This document shows, one piece after another, positions 56,733 through 64,000 of a stretch of 64,000 nucleotides of DNA. Position 1 is the stretch's first letter; each line of letters starts with the position of its first letter. Source of the stretch: Streptomyces sp. NBC_00464. Lineage in GTDB: Bacteria > Actinomycetota > Actinomycetes > Streptomycetales > Streptomycetaceae. The notes below the pieces were generated by a model. The model had not been told where the DNA came from. It worked only from the letters and a program-made list of their open reading frames with translations, and ran no database searches. Made by a program: the position numbers and the translations under genes. The stretch is taken from the NCBI RefSeq assembly GCF_036013915.1, contig NZ_CP107899.1, positions 3,658,001 through 3,722,000 on the forward strand, written 5' to 3'.

Positions 56733-57350
56733 TCACAGCGGCCGCAGCGCCGGTTCCTTCTGCACGACGCCCAGCAGTCGGTCCAGCGCCATCTCAACGT
56801 CTTCCTTCCACGAAAGCGTCGTGCGCAGCTCCAGCCTGAGCCGCGGGTGCACCGGATGGGGCCGAACGGTCTTGAATCCCACCGCGAGCAAGTGATCCGC
56901 CGGCAACAGACAGGCGGGTTCCTTCCACCGGGCGTCCCCGAAGGCCTCGATTGCTTTGAAGCCTCGGCGGAGCAGGTCCTTGGCGACTGTCTGCACCATG
57001 ACTCGGCCCAGCCCCTGGCCTTGGTACCCGGGGAGGATCAGGGCGGTCATCAACTGAACCGCGTCAGGGGAGACAGGACTCGTCGGAAAGGCCGTCGCTC
57101 GCGGCACGTAGGCGGGCGGCGCGTAGAGAACGAAGCCGACGGGCACATCGTCCACATAGACCACGCGGCCGCAGGACCCCCACTCCAGCAGAACGGCGGA
57201 GACCCAGGCTTCCTTCTCCTCTTCGGCCCTCCCGCCCTTGACCGCAGCGGCACCACGCACCGGATCGAGCTCCCAGAACACACAGGACCGGCATCGCTGG
57301 GGGAGATCAGACAGGTTGTCCAGCGTGAGTGGTACGAGCCGACGCCCCAT
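56733..57350 (-). CDS. GNAT-family acetyltransferase
   Basis: A 205-residue protein. The acetyl-CoA loop is LPGYQGQGLGRVMVQTV (about 107-123). The N-terminal part contains RCRSCVFWELDP, a Cys pair unusual for GNATs. It is conserved next to parAB in streptomycetes as far as I recall, but the substrate is unknown. Confidence 0.87.
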   Translation of the reverse strand: MGRRLVPLTLDNLSDLPQRCRSCVFWELDPVRGAAAVKGGRAEEEKEAWVSAVLLEWGSCGRVVYVDDVPVGFVLYAPPAYVPRATAFPTSPVSPDAVQLMTALILPGYQGQGLGRVMVQTVAKDLLRRGFKAIEAFGDARWKEPACLLPADHLLAVGFKTVRPHPVHPRLRLELRTTLSWKEDVEMALDRLLGVVQKEPALRPL

Positions 57351-57521
57351 GAAGGTCGTTCCTCACTTCCCGCACCCGCCGCATCGCGCGACGGCCGGTG
57401 CACTCCGTTCACGGAGGCGGATCAAATGGATGTGCGCTACCAGAACGCATCGTATCCACCAAGGGATCAAGCCGACACCGTGAAAAAGCAAAGGGCGGAC
57501 CCTCTTCCGCAGACAGCAAAA

Positions 57522-57561
57522 GGCGGGCTGTCCTCCGTCACCCACCGGAGGACAGCCCGCC
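57522..57561 (-). terminator. Terminator of the parAB operon
   Basis: Perfect 16-bp stem GGCGGGCTGTCCTCCG / CGGAGGACAGCCCGCC with an 8-base loop, followed on the minus strand by TTTT, 18 bp after the parB stop. Confidence 0.92.
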
Positions 57562-57578
57562 ACTCACCACTCAGAAAG

Positions 57579-58691
57579 TCAGCTCTCGTCGCCCTCAGCC
57601 GTCTCCCCAGAAGGGGCCTCCTCCTCCGAAGGAGCACGGTCCAGAACGCGGCCCTCGCCCGGCGCGAGACTGCCGAGGATGCGGTCCAGATCCTCCATCG
57701 AGGCGAACTCGACGACGATCTTTCCCTTCTTCTGACCGAGGTCGACCTTCACCCTGGTCTCGAACCGGTCGGACAGCCGGGACGCCAGGTCGGTCAGCGC
57801 CGGCGACAGCCGGCCACCGGCCCGCGGCCCCTTGGGCTTTACGGAACTCGTGGGCCTGGAGCTCATGAGCGTCACGATCTCCTCGACCGCACGCACCGAA
57901 AGCCCCTCGGCCACAATGCGATGGGCCAGCTTGTCCTGCTCCTCGGAGTCGTTCACCGAGAGCAGCGCCCGTGCATGTCCCGCCGACAGCACCCCGGCCG
58001 CGACCCGGCGCTGAACCCTCGGCGACAGCCGCAGCAGGCGCAAGGTGTTGGACACCTGCGGCCGCGAACGCCCGATCCGGTCGGCCAGCTGGTCATGAGT
58101 GCACTTGAAGTCCTTGAGCAGCTGGTCGTACGCGGCCGCTTCCTCCAAGGGGTTCAGCTGAGCCCGGTGAAGGTTCTCCAGGAGTGCGTCCAGGAGCAGC
58201 TTCTCGTCGTCCGTCGCCCTGACGATCGCCGGGATCTGCGTCAGACCGGCCTTACGGCAGGCCCTCCAGCGCCGCTCACCCATGATGAGCTCATAGCGCC
58301 CGGGTCCCGTCTTCCTCGCAACGACGGGCTGGAGAAGGCCCACCTCCTTGATGGAGGTGACCAGCTCGGCAAGTGCGTCCTCGTCGAACTCCTCACGCGG
58401 CTGACGAGGGTTCGGCGTGATCGAGTCGATGGGCAGCTCGGCAAAGTACGCCCCGGCCACCTCTGCAGGCCCACCGGCCCCATCGGACACCGAAACAGGT
58501 GCACTCGGCTCCGGCACCACAGCGCCACCCGAGGTCACCTTCGCAACGGCCACGCCCCGCTCGGACGTCAACACCGGCCTCGTGCCGGGTGAGGACGTCC
58601 CCATCCCGGCGGGCGGCATCTGCTTCTCCTGCGGAGCGGCAGGGATCAGGGCACCGAGCCCTCGCCCCAAACCTCTACGACGCTCGCTCAC
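57579..58691 (-). CDS. parB: Chromosome-partitioning protein ParB
   Basis: A 370-residue ParB, a CTP-dependent clamp that loads at parS and spreads. The N-terminal nuclease-like fold has [10 protein letters not shown] and GERRWRAC; the HTH is [26 protein letters not shown]; a C-terminal dimer domain follows. A 95-residue polar stretch precedes the core. GTG 58691 overlaps the parA stop by 4 bp. It organises the origin region for segregation into spores. Confidence 0.97.
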   Translation of the reverse strand: MSERRRGLGRGLGALIPAAPQEKQMPPAGMGTSSPGTRPVLTSERGVAVAKVTSGGAVVPEPSAPVSVSDGAGGPAEVAGAYFAELPIDSITPNPRQPREEFDEDALAELVTSIKEVGLLQPVVARKTGPGRYELIMGERRWRACRKAGLTQIPAIVRATDDEKLLLDALLENLHRAQLNPLEEAAAYDQLLKDFKCTHDQLADRIGRSRPQVSNTLRLLRLSPRVQRRVAAGVLSAGHARALLSVNDSEEQDKLAHRIVAEGLSVRAVEEIVTLMSSRPTSSVKPKGPRAGGRLSPALTDLASRLSDRFETRVKVDLGQKKGKIVVEFASMEDLDRILGSLAPGEGRVLDRAPSEEEAPSGETAEGDES

Positions 58692-59764
58692 TGGATCCCC
58701 TCCGAAGAATTCTGCTGGCTGTTCCGACTGCCCGTGTGGGCATGCTGGGCCTCGTACTGCACTCCGGCCCCGCGCAGCGCGATCTCACGAGCTGCTTCGA
58801 GGTAGGACAGGGACCCGCTCGAACCCGGGTCATAGGTCAGCACGGTCTGCCCGTAGCTCGGCGCCTCGGAGATCCGCACCGAACGAGGAATGCTGGTCCG
58901 CAGCACCTCCTTGCCGAAGTGGCTGCGCACCTCCTCCGCGACCTGTGAAGCGAGCCTGGTCCGGCCGTCGTACATGGTGAGCAGGATCGTCGACACATGG
59001 AGATCGGGGTTGAGATGCCCCCGCACCAGGTCGACGTTGCGCAGCAACTGCCCCAACCCTTCCAGCGCGTAGTACTCGCACTGAATGGGGATCAGCACCT
59101 CCGCACCGGCCACCAGGGCGTTGACCGTCAGCAGGCCGAGCGAGGGCGGGCAGTCGATCAGGATGTAATCGAGCGGCTGCTCGTACGCCTGAATCGCCCG
59201 CTGTAGTCGACTCTCCCGCGCCACCAGCGACACCAGCTCGATCTCCGCACCGGCGAGATCGATGGTCGCCGGGGCGCAGAAGAGACCTTCGACGTCCGGC
59301 ACGGGCTGAACCACGTCGGAGAGCGGTTTGCTCTCCACCAGGACGTCATAGATTGAGGGAACCTCGGCATGGTGGTCGATACCCAGAGCCGTAGAGGCGT
59401 TCCCCTGCGGATCGAGGTCGACCACCAGAACACGTGCACCGTGAAGTGCAAGCGACGCGGCAAGGTTGACCGTCGAGGTGGTCTTACCCACCCCGCCCTT
59501 CTGGTTGGCCACCACCATGACCCGCGTCTGGTCAGGCCGCGGCAGACCCTCGCCGGCACGGCCGAGGGCCTCCACCGCCAGCTGGGCCGCACGGCCGATA
59601 GGTGTGTCATCCATCGGCGGCGGTGTTTCACGTGAAACACCGTCCCCCGCCGATTCGGTTCGGGGACCGGGGACCGGATCGGTCATCGGTCCCGCGATGT
59701 TGGCGTCGGACCGCAAGGATTCACTCTCCTCGACTTCAGGCTCGCAATGAGCAGAGCCTGCCAT
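58688..59764 (-). CDS. parA: Chromosome-partitioning ATPase ParA
   Basis: A Walker-type ATPase, 358 residues from ATG 59764. The deviant Walker A KGGVGKTT is at 89-96, then DLDPQGNAS and [12 protein letters not shown]. The open frame continues to GTG 59926, but I prefer 59764: the added 54 codons have only about 63% G/C at third positions, against about 90% in the core, and a rsmG terminator-like hairpin ends 2 bp before GTG 59926. A parS site encodes VSRET (43-47). ParA moves ParB-bound origins in sporogenic hyphae. Confidence 0.95.
   Translation of the reverse strand: MAGSAHCEPEVEESESLRSDANIAGPMTDPVPGPRTESAGDGVSRETPPPMDDTPIGRAAQLAVEALGRAGEGLPRPDQTRVMVVANQKGGVGKTTSTVNLAASLALHGARVLVVDLDPQGNASTALGIDHHAEVPSIYDVLVESKPLSDVVQPVPDVEGLFCAPATIDLAGAEIELVSLVARESRLQRAIQAYEQPLDYILIDCPPSLGLLTVNALVAGAEVLIPIQCEYYALEGLGQLLRNVDLVRGHLNPDLHVSTILLTMYDGRTRLASQVAEEVRSHFGKEVLRTSIPRSVRISEAPSYGQTVLTYDPGSSGSLSYLEAAREIALRGAGVQYEAQHAHTGSRNSQQNSSEGIQ
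59625..59638. other. parS: parS site inside parA
   Basis: Perfect GTTTCACGTGAAAC in the parA N-terminal linker; part of an 18-bp palindrome. Confidence 0.93.
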
Positions 59765-59800
59765 GGTTTCGGGGTCGTGAACCAGCGAGGCCCGCTCTTC

Positions 59801-59827
59801 TGTGGATGAATCCACTTCTGTGGACAA
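59801..59827. promoter_or_regulatory. Two DnaA boxes in the parA leader
   Basis: TGTGGATGA (59801-59809, 8/9 to TTATCCACA on the minus strand) and TGTGGACAA (59819-59827, perfect complement of TTGTCCACA), 10 bp apart and 37-63 bp upstream of the proposed parA ATG. They could link parAB expression to DnaA. Confidence 0.6.
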
Positions 59828-59910
59828 CTCCGTAGCCCTAACGGGCCTGCGATGGCGAGGGGTGGCAGCCGCACGACCGCGGCCGATGATTCCATGCAGC
59901 AGAGAGCGAC

Positions 59911-59924
59911 GTTTCACGTGAAAC
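59911..59924. other. parS: parS site in the parA leader
   Basis: Perfect GTTTCACGTGAAAC between the rsmG terminator-like hairpin and parA. It is the parS nearest to dnaA in this window. Confidence 0.93.
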
Positions 59925-59928
59925 ACGA

Positions 59929-59955
59929 TGCCCCTGCAGCGTAGCTACAGGGGCA
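59929..59955 (-). terminator. Hairpin after rsmG
   Basis: Outer stem TGCCCCTG / CAGGGGCA with an inner AGC - GTA - GCT pair, about 100 bp after the rsmG stop. It separates rsmG from parAB. Confidence 0.65.
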
Positions 59956-60056
59956 CGACACTCCGCGCGGGGTACGTACAGCTCCTTGACTGAAACAAGA
60001 CCGAGATCGGGATCAAACGGTAGGTAACAGTCAGATGCGTAGCGTAATCGCGCTAC

Positions 60057-60773
60057 TCAGCGACGACGACGTGTCCGACTGACCCTCGCGGCCTTGGCTC
60101 GCTTTGCGGCGAACCTCACACCGCCGGGGCTCTCACCCACCACCACGCGCACCACGGTGGACATCGGATCGACGACACCTTCGCCCACGTGGAGCACCTC
60201 GGTCTCCACGACCCCGAGCTTGCTGAGGGCCGCTCGCGCGCCGTTGATCTCCTCCTCGGCGGTATCGCCCTTGAGGGCCAGCATCTCCCCGTACGGGCGA
60301 AGCAGGGGCACTCCCCAGCCCGCCAGGCGATCCAGAGGAGCCACCGCTCGAGCCGTCACCACATGCACCGGCTGGAGCGTGCCCAGGACCTCCTCGGCCC
60401 GGCCGCGGACGACCGTCACATGATCCAGTCCCAGGAGCTCGACAACCTCCTGGAGGAAGTTCGTCCGCCGCAGCAGCGGCTCAAGCAGGGTGATCTTGAG
60501 ATCCGGGCGTACCAGCGCCAGCGGAATCCCCGGAAGGCCGGCACCCGAACCCACATCGCAGACCGTGACGCCCTCGGGAACGACCTCGGAGAGCACCGCG
60601 CAGTTCAGCAGATGCCTCTCCCACAGACGCGGGACCTCGCGCGGACCGATCAGCCCTCGCTTGACCCCCGCATCGGCCAGCAGTTCCGCGTACCGGACGG
60701 CCTCGGGAAAGCACTCACCGAACACCTCCCGGGCCTCGTCGGGCGCCTGGGGAAGCGCTACTTCCTCCGTCAC
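60057..60773 (-). CDS. rsmG: 16S rRNA (guanine-N7)-methyltransferase RsmG
   Basis: A 238-residue SAM-dependent methyltransferase (GidB fold) with the SAM loop [17 protein letters not shown] (about 72-88). It methylates G527 of 16S rRNA; loss gives low-level streptomycin resistance and raises antibiotic production in streptomycetes. GTG 60773 follows AAGGA. A terminator separates it from jag, so it is probably its own transcription unit. Confidence 0.96.
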   Translation of the reverse strand: MTEEVALPQAPDEAREVFGECFPEAVRYAELLADAGVKRGLIGPREVPRLWERHLLNCAVLSEVVPEGVTVCDVGSGAGLPGIPLALVRPDLKITLLEPLLRRTNFLQEVVELLGLDHVTVVRGRAEEVLGTLQPVHVVTARAVAPLDRLAGWGVPLLRPYGEMLALKGDTAEEEINGARAALSKLGVVETEVLHVGEGVVDPMSTVVRVVVGESPGGVRFAAKRAKAARVSRTRRRR

Positions 60774-60836
60774 GGGAACCGTCCTTCCATACCGCATCGC
60801 CGCACCATGGGTGGCTGACTATCAGGCTGACAAAGA

Positions 60837-60866
60837 TCGGCCCCGTCTGCGAACAGACGGGGCCGA
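60837..60866 (-). terminator. Terminator after jag
   Basis: Perfect 13-bp stem TCGGCCCCGTCTG / CAGACGGGGCCGA with a CGAA tetraloop, 15 bp after the jag stop. It ends the rpmH-rnpA-yidD-yidC-jag unit. Confidence 0.92.
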
Positions 60867-60881
60867 CAAGAGAGGATCCGG

Positions 60882-61391
60882 TCAGGCCGGAAGGACGACG
60901 ACGAAGCGCTGCGGCTCCTCGCCCTCCGACTCGCTGCGCAGACCTGCGGCCGCAACCGCGTCGTGCACGACCTTGCGTTCGAACGGCGTCATCGGGTCCA
61001 GCTTCACCGGCTCACCGGTGTTCTTGACCTCGTCCGCGGCCTTGGCACCCAGCTCGGCAAGCTCCGTGCGCTTCTTGGCCCGGAAACCGCCGATGTCCAG
61101 CATCAGACGGCTCCGGTCACCGGTTTCCCGGTGCACGGCCAGCCGTGTGAGCTCCTGAAGTGCCTCCAGCACCTCACCGTCGCGACCCACGAGCTTCTGC
61201 AGTTCACGTGCCGAATCGCTGATGATCGAGACCGCGGCCCGGTCCGCCTCGACGTCCATGTCGATGTCGCCGTCCAGGTCGGCGATGTCGAGCAGGCCCT
61301 CAAGGTAGTCCGCTGCGATCTCCCCTTCCTGCTCGAGACGGGTCAAGGTGTCGCTGCCCTCAGCGGCCGTGGAGGTGGTGCCTTCCGTCAC
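60882..61391 (-). CDS. jag: Jag/KhpB-like RNA-binding protein (KH and R3H)
   Basis: A 169-residue protein with an acidic N terminus, a KH-like domain (about 40-105, IGRDGEVLEALQ-type loop as VGRDGEVLEALQELTR) and an R3H domain (about 110-168, DPMTPFERKVVHDAV). It is related to SpoIIIJ-associated Jag. It is usually next to yidC and thought to bind RNA and affect envelope genes. GTG 61391 follows AAGGAG. Confidence 0.93.
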   Translation of the reverse strand: MTEGTTSTAAEGSDTLTRLEQEGEIAADYLEGLLDIADLDGDIDMDVEADRAAVSIISDSARELQKLVGRDGEVLEALQELTRLAVHRETGDRSRLMLDIGGFRAKKRTELAELGAKAADEVKNTGEPVKLDPMTPFERKVVHDAVAAAGLRSESEGEEPQRFVVVLPA

Positions 61392-61405
61392 GGATGGACT
61401 CCTTC

Positions 61406-62680
61406 TTACTTCTTGGACGGGTGCTTGGGCCGCTGCGGGCCCTTGCGCTGTCCGGACTTGGCTTGGCGTGAGGAGCCGGACGCGGGCTTGCCCGCCGGCT
61501 TGGACTTGTCGTCCTGCGGTGCACTCTTCTGCAGGGAGGTCTTGGACTCGGAGTCGGACTCGGACTCGCTGGAATCAGCGTCCTTGGCCCCGGCCGGGTG
61601 GCTTGCGGCGGTCTGGCGCTTCGCCTTCGTCTGACGCTTGGGCTGCTGGCGCCGCTGTGCGGTTCCGCCCTCGGCCTCGGCCACGGCGGTCTCACTCTTG
61701 GCCACCGAGCCGTCCTCCTGCGGGGCCAGGCCGAGCTTGGCCAGCCCCGTGACGAACTTCCGCTCGATGTCATTGCGGTCCGGACCCTTGACCGCGATCC
61801 GCTTGACCGTGTTGCGCCTGGTCCGTCCCCGCACCTCACCGTGCGCGGTGACGCTCTTCAGGAGACGGCCGAGGTACTGCTCCTGCGCCTTGCTGCCCGG
61901 GGTCGGGTTCTGGTTGATCACGTACATCTGCTGACCCATGGTCCAGACGTTGGTGGTCAGCCAGTAGACGAGGACACCGACGGGGAAGTTGATACCCATG
62001 ACGGCGAAGATCAGCGGGAAGATGTACATGAGCATCTTCTGCTGCTGCATGTACGGCGTCTTGACCGTCAGGTCGACGTTCTTCGTCATCAGCTGGCGCT
62101 GGGTGAAGAACTGCGAGGCCGACATCATCACGATCATGACCGCGGTGACGACCCGGACGTCCACGAGCGAGGCGCCCAGCGCCTCGACCTTGTCCGCGCT
62201 GTCCATGAACTTCGCGGCGAGCGGAGCACCGAAGATGTGTGCCTGACGCGCGCTGTCCAGCAGCGACTGGTCGATGACACCGATCTTCTTGTTCGACGCG
62301 ATGGCCGAGAGCACGTGGTACAGAGCGAAGAAGAACGGCGACTGCGCGATGATCGGAAGGCACGAGGAGAGCGGGTTGGTACCCGTCTCCTTGTACAGCT
62401 TCATCATCTCTTCGGACTGACGCTGCTTGTCGCTCTTGTAGCGCTCCTGGATCGCCTTCATCTTCGGCTGGAGCACCTGCATGTTCCGCGTCGACTTGAT
62501 CTGCTTGACGAACAGCGGGATCAGACAGATACGGATCAGCACCACGAGGGACACGATGGAAAGACCCCAGGCCCATCCCGTGTCAGGGCCGAAGATCGCC
62601 CCGTACAACTTGTGGAACTGGACGATGACCCAGGAAACGGGCCACGTGATGAAGCTGAACAGACTGGCAATCGTGTCCAC
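61406..62680 (-). CDS. yidC: Membrane protein insertase YidC/Oxa1
   Basis: A 424-residue Gram-positive-type YidC with five helices in the first 290 residues ([25 protein letters not shown], the coiled cytoplasmic loop [21 protein letters not shown] and [15 protein letters not shown]). A long basic and Ser/Lys-rich C-terminal tail follows and probably contacts ribosomes. It inserts membrane proteins with or without Sec. The start is GTG 62680. It lies 3 bp after yidD. Confidence 0.96.
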   Translation of the reverse strand: MDTIASLFSFITWPVSWVIVQFHKLYGAIFGPDTGWAWGLSIVSLVVLIRICLIPLFVKQIKSTRNMQVLQPKMKAIQERYKSDKQRQSEEMMKLYKETGTNPLSSCLPIIAQSPFFFALYHVLSAIASNKKIGVIDQSLLDSARQAHIFGAPLAAKFMDSADKVEALGASLVDVRVVTAVMIVMMSASQFFTQRQLMTKNVDLTVKTPYMQQQKMLMYIFPLIFAVMGINFPVGVLVYWLTTNVWTMGQQMYVINQNPTPGSKAQEQYLGRLLKSVTAHGEVRGRTRRNTVKRIAVKGPDRNDIERKFVTGLAKLGLAPQEDGSVAKSETAVAEAEGGTAQRRQQPKRQTKAKRQTAASHPAGAKDADSSESESDSESKTSLQKSAPQDDKSKPAGKPASGSSRQAKSGQRKGPQRPKHPSKK

Positions 62681-62683
62681 TAA

Positions 62684-63043
62684 TCAGGCTCCTTGAGCAT
62701 TGGGCGAAGTCTCTGCGGCCGAGCTCGGGAGATCGGTGGCCGACCTCCCGGGAGGCACATCAGCGGCGGAGTCCCCGCCCTTGCCACCGCGTACGGCACT
62801 ACGCAGCAGCTCGTGCCAACGCGGACGTTTGCGTGGTGGAACGTGATCCACGCCGCCGGGTGACCACGGATTGCATCGCAGGATGCGCCAGGCCGTCAGC
62901 GCTGTTCCCTTGATCGCTCCGTGCCGGTCGATCGCCGTATATCCATAGTGGGAACACGACGGGTAGTAACGGCAGACAGGCCCGAGAAGTGGGCTGATCG
63001 TCCACTGGTACAGCTTGATGAGAGCCAGCAGCGGGTACTTCAT
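62684..63043 (-). CDS. yidD: Membrane protein insertion efficiency factor YidD
   Basis: A 119-residue YidD: an amphipathic N terminus ([27 protein letters not shown]) with the conserved Cys residues, then [16 protein letters not shown] polar C-terminal tail of about 40 residues is longer than in E. coli. It overlaps rnpA by 4 bp (ATGA). Confidence 0.95.
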   Translation of the reverse strand: MKYPLLALIKLYQWTISPLLGPVCRYYPSCSHYGYTAIDRHGAIKGTALTAWRILRCNPWSPGGVDHVPPRKRPRWHELLRSAVRGGKGGDSAADVPPGRSATDLPSSAAETSPNAQGA

Positions 63044-63411
63044 CGCGCGCCCCCTCCCAGCAGCCGCTGAAGCGCGGCGTCCAGGTCTCGGGCCAGCTGT
63101 TCATGGTCGGCGTCACCCGAACCGGGCAACGCGCGTACGACAACCAGGCTACCGGGGGGCAGCAGGGCAAGCCGTTCTCGGACCAGATGGCGAAGCCTTC
63201 GCTTCACCGCTGTGCGGACGACCGCGCCACCCACTGCTTTGCTGACAACGAAACCCGCACGCGGCGGGGGAGCAGTCTCCCCAGTCACGTGCGGGTCCGT
63301 TGCACCGCTGCGTAGATGAACGACGAGTAGAGGGCGGCCGGCCCTGCGTCCTCGTCGTACCGCGGTCGCGAAGTCCTCGCGCCGCCTCAGCCGATTCTCG
63401 GTAGGCAGCAC
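63040..63411 (-). CDS. rnpA: Ribonuclease P protein component
   Basis: A 123-residue RnpA ([23 protein letters not shown]) with the conserved basic stretch [14 protein letters not shown]. It assists the RNase P RNA in tRNA 5' processing. It lies 21 bp after rpmH. Confidence 0.96.
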   Translation of the reverse strand: MLPTENRLRRREDFATAVRRGRRAGRPLLVVHLRSGATDPHVTGETAPPPRAGFVVSKAVGGAVVRTAVKRRLRHLVRERLALLPPGSLVVVRALPGSGDADHEQLARDLDAALQRLLGGGAR

Positions 63412-63432
63412 GTCATGACGACCTGTACGCGA

Positions 63433-63570
63433 TCAGGCGGACAGGCTGGCGCGGCCCTTGCCACGGCGGGACGCGAGAATCGCGCGGCCGGCACGGGTCC
63501 GCATACGCAGACGGAAGCCGTGGGTCTTCGCGCGACGACGGTTGTTCGGCTGGAAGGTGCGCTTGCTCAC
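63433..63570 (-). CDS. rpmH: 50S ribosomal protein L34
   Basis: A 45-residue protein reading [20 protein letters not shown] after a GTG start at 63570, then [19 protein letters not shown] and ASLSA. This is the L34 sequence in full. GGAG precedes the start. It heads the rpmH-rnpA-yidD-yidC-jag operon and is divergent from dnaA. Confidence 0.98.
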   Translation of the reverse strand: MSKRTFQPNNRRRAKTHGFRLRMRTRAGRAILASRRGKGRASLSA

Positions 63571-63950
63571 TCGGGGGCTCCAGTAATGATCGTGTGTTGG
63601 CGGGACATCGCCTGGCTGTCACCGTGCGCCCACGAGAGACTCGCGTAAACGCCCTAGTTGCACCGCTTCACAATCACAGATCGTGATCTTTGCCCATCGG
63701 AGGCAGGCGGCAGCAGCCATCGACAACTCGACCTGGTCACGGTACGCGCGGCTACGCCATCCGGTCAAACCGACCCTGTCGGACCCCCCATTGTGCACAG
63801 CCTGTGGACAACGACTTGAACCGCACGGGTCGGCCCGCCTACCGTGGCTGAACCCCGGTTCTTTTTCTTCCCGCCTGCCGGTCCTCACCCATCCCGACCC
63901 ATACGTCCCGAGAAACACACATTCGTGGGACCAGCGAGAGAGCGTGCCTT
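63571..63950. promoter_or_regulatory. rpmH-dnaA divergent promoter region with DnaA boxes
   Basis: A 380-bp spacer without another gene. It holds two DnaA boxes facing each other: TTGTGCACA (63791-63799, 8/9) and TGTGGACAA (63803-63811, perfect on the minus strand), about 140 bp before the dnaA start. DnaA autoregulation through paired boxes is known for streptomycetes. Confidence 0.85.
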
Positions 63951-64000
63951 GTGGCTGACGTACCTGCCGATCTTGCCGCAGTGTGGCCACGAGTGCTGGA
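63951..64000 (+). CDS. dnaA: Chromosomal replication initiator DnaA (partial, N terminus)
   Basis: The first 16 codons read VADVPADLAAVWPRVL from GTG 63951 and run off the right edge. This is the Streptomyces DnaA domain I start, and the position opposite rpmH is universal. The oriC region should follow between dnaA and dnaN. Confidence 0.95.
   Translation, partial: MADVPADLAAVWPRVL

Noticed and set aside
61201..61214. CACGTG core within jag as a parS candidate
   Set aside because: Flanks do not match the GTTT/AAAC arms.
63571..63950. oriC in this window
   Set aside because: Only two DnaA boxes are present here. In Streptomyces oriC is the box-rich dnaA-dnaN spacer, beyond the right edge.

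Overview
This is a high-GC actinobacterial chromosome segment, almost certainly from a Streptomyces. It ends 50 bases into dnaA, so oriC (dnaA-dnaN spacer) lies just to the right. The evidence is the rpmH-rnpA-yidD-yidC-jag-rsmG-parA-parB order, the sporulation gene ssgA with its IclR-type activator ssgR, a fused cydCD, and ten perfect copies of the Streptomyces ParB site GTTTCACGTGAAAC. From memory, the gene order follows S. coelicolor from about SCO3947 (left edge) to dnaA (right edge). No prophage, IS element, CRISPR array, tRNA or rRNA gene was found.

Layout. 1-4.5 kb: cytochrome bd oxidase operon cydA-cydB-cydCD on the minus strand, under a perfect Rex operator. 4.7-11 kb: an aminotransferase, a LacI regulator, a PPP-type phosphatase, a membrane protein, and a divergent LysR/glyoxalase pair. 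11-16.3 kb: thiC with a TPP riboswitch, a YibE/F membrane protein, ssgA and ssgR, and a small DUF5326 protein. 16.3-29 kb: accessory metabolism and regulation (cupin, holin-like, cystathionine lyase, LysR with a TTA codon, NUDIX, DUF2269, acetyltransferases, HbpS-like protein and MFS exporter beside a MarR regulator, AlkZ-like protein, serine hydrolase, ArsR-MFS pair). 29-34.3 kb: dnaB, a MATE exporter, and the rpsF-ssb-rpsR-rplI operon. 34.5-46.9 kb: a FemX-like ligase with an alanine-racemase-like protein, GT87 transferase, class A penicillin-binding protein, PadR regulator, inositol-phosphate synthase, MFS protein, CCA-adding enzyme. 47-56.6 kb: DUF6049 protein, MurJ, a pseudokinase, sigM with its anti-sigma factor, trxB and trxA. 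56.7-64 kb: an acetyltransferase and the origin-proximal parB/parA, rsmG, jag, yidC, yidD, rnpA, rpmH, dnaA block.

How it works together. The right third couples replication initiation (dnaA, DnaA boxes), segregation (parAB, parS), protein export and ribosome functions (yidC, rpmH, rnpA), envelope assembly (murJ, PBP, FemX) and thiol homeostasis (sigma-R-type promoter, trxBA). parS sites occur in coding sequence, over start codons and inside terminator-like hairpins. DnaA boxes cluster in the dnaB-MATE spacer, in the parA leader and at the dnaA promoter. I did not find a clearly new multi-gene system. The most interesting signals are these parS/DnaA-box placements, several well-formed operators with no known ligand, and family members missing catalytic residues (alanine-racemase-like protein, kinase-like protein, AlkZ-like protein).
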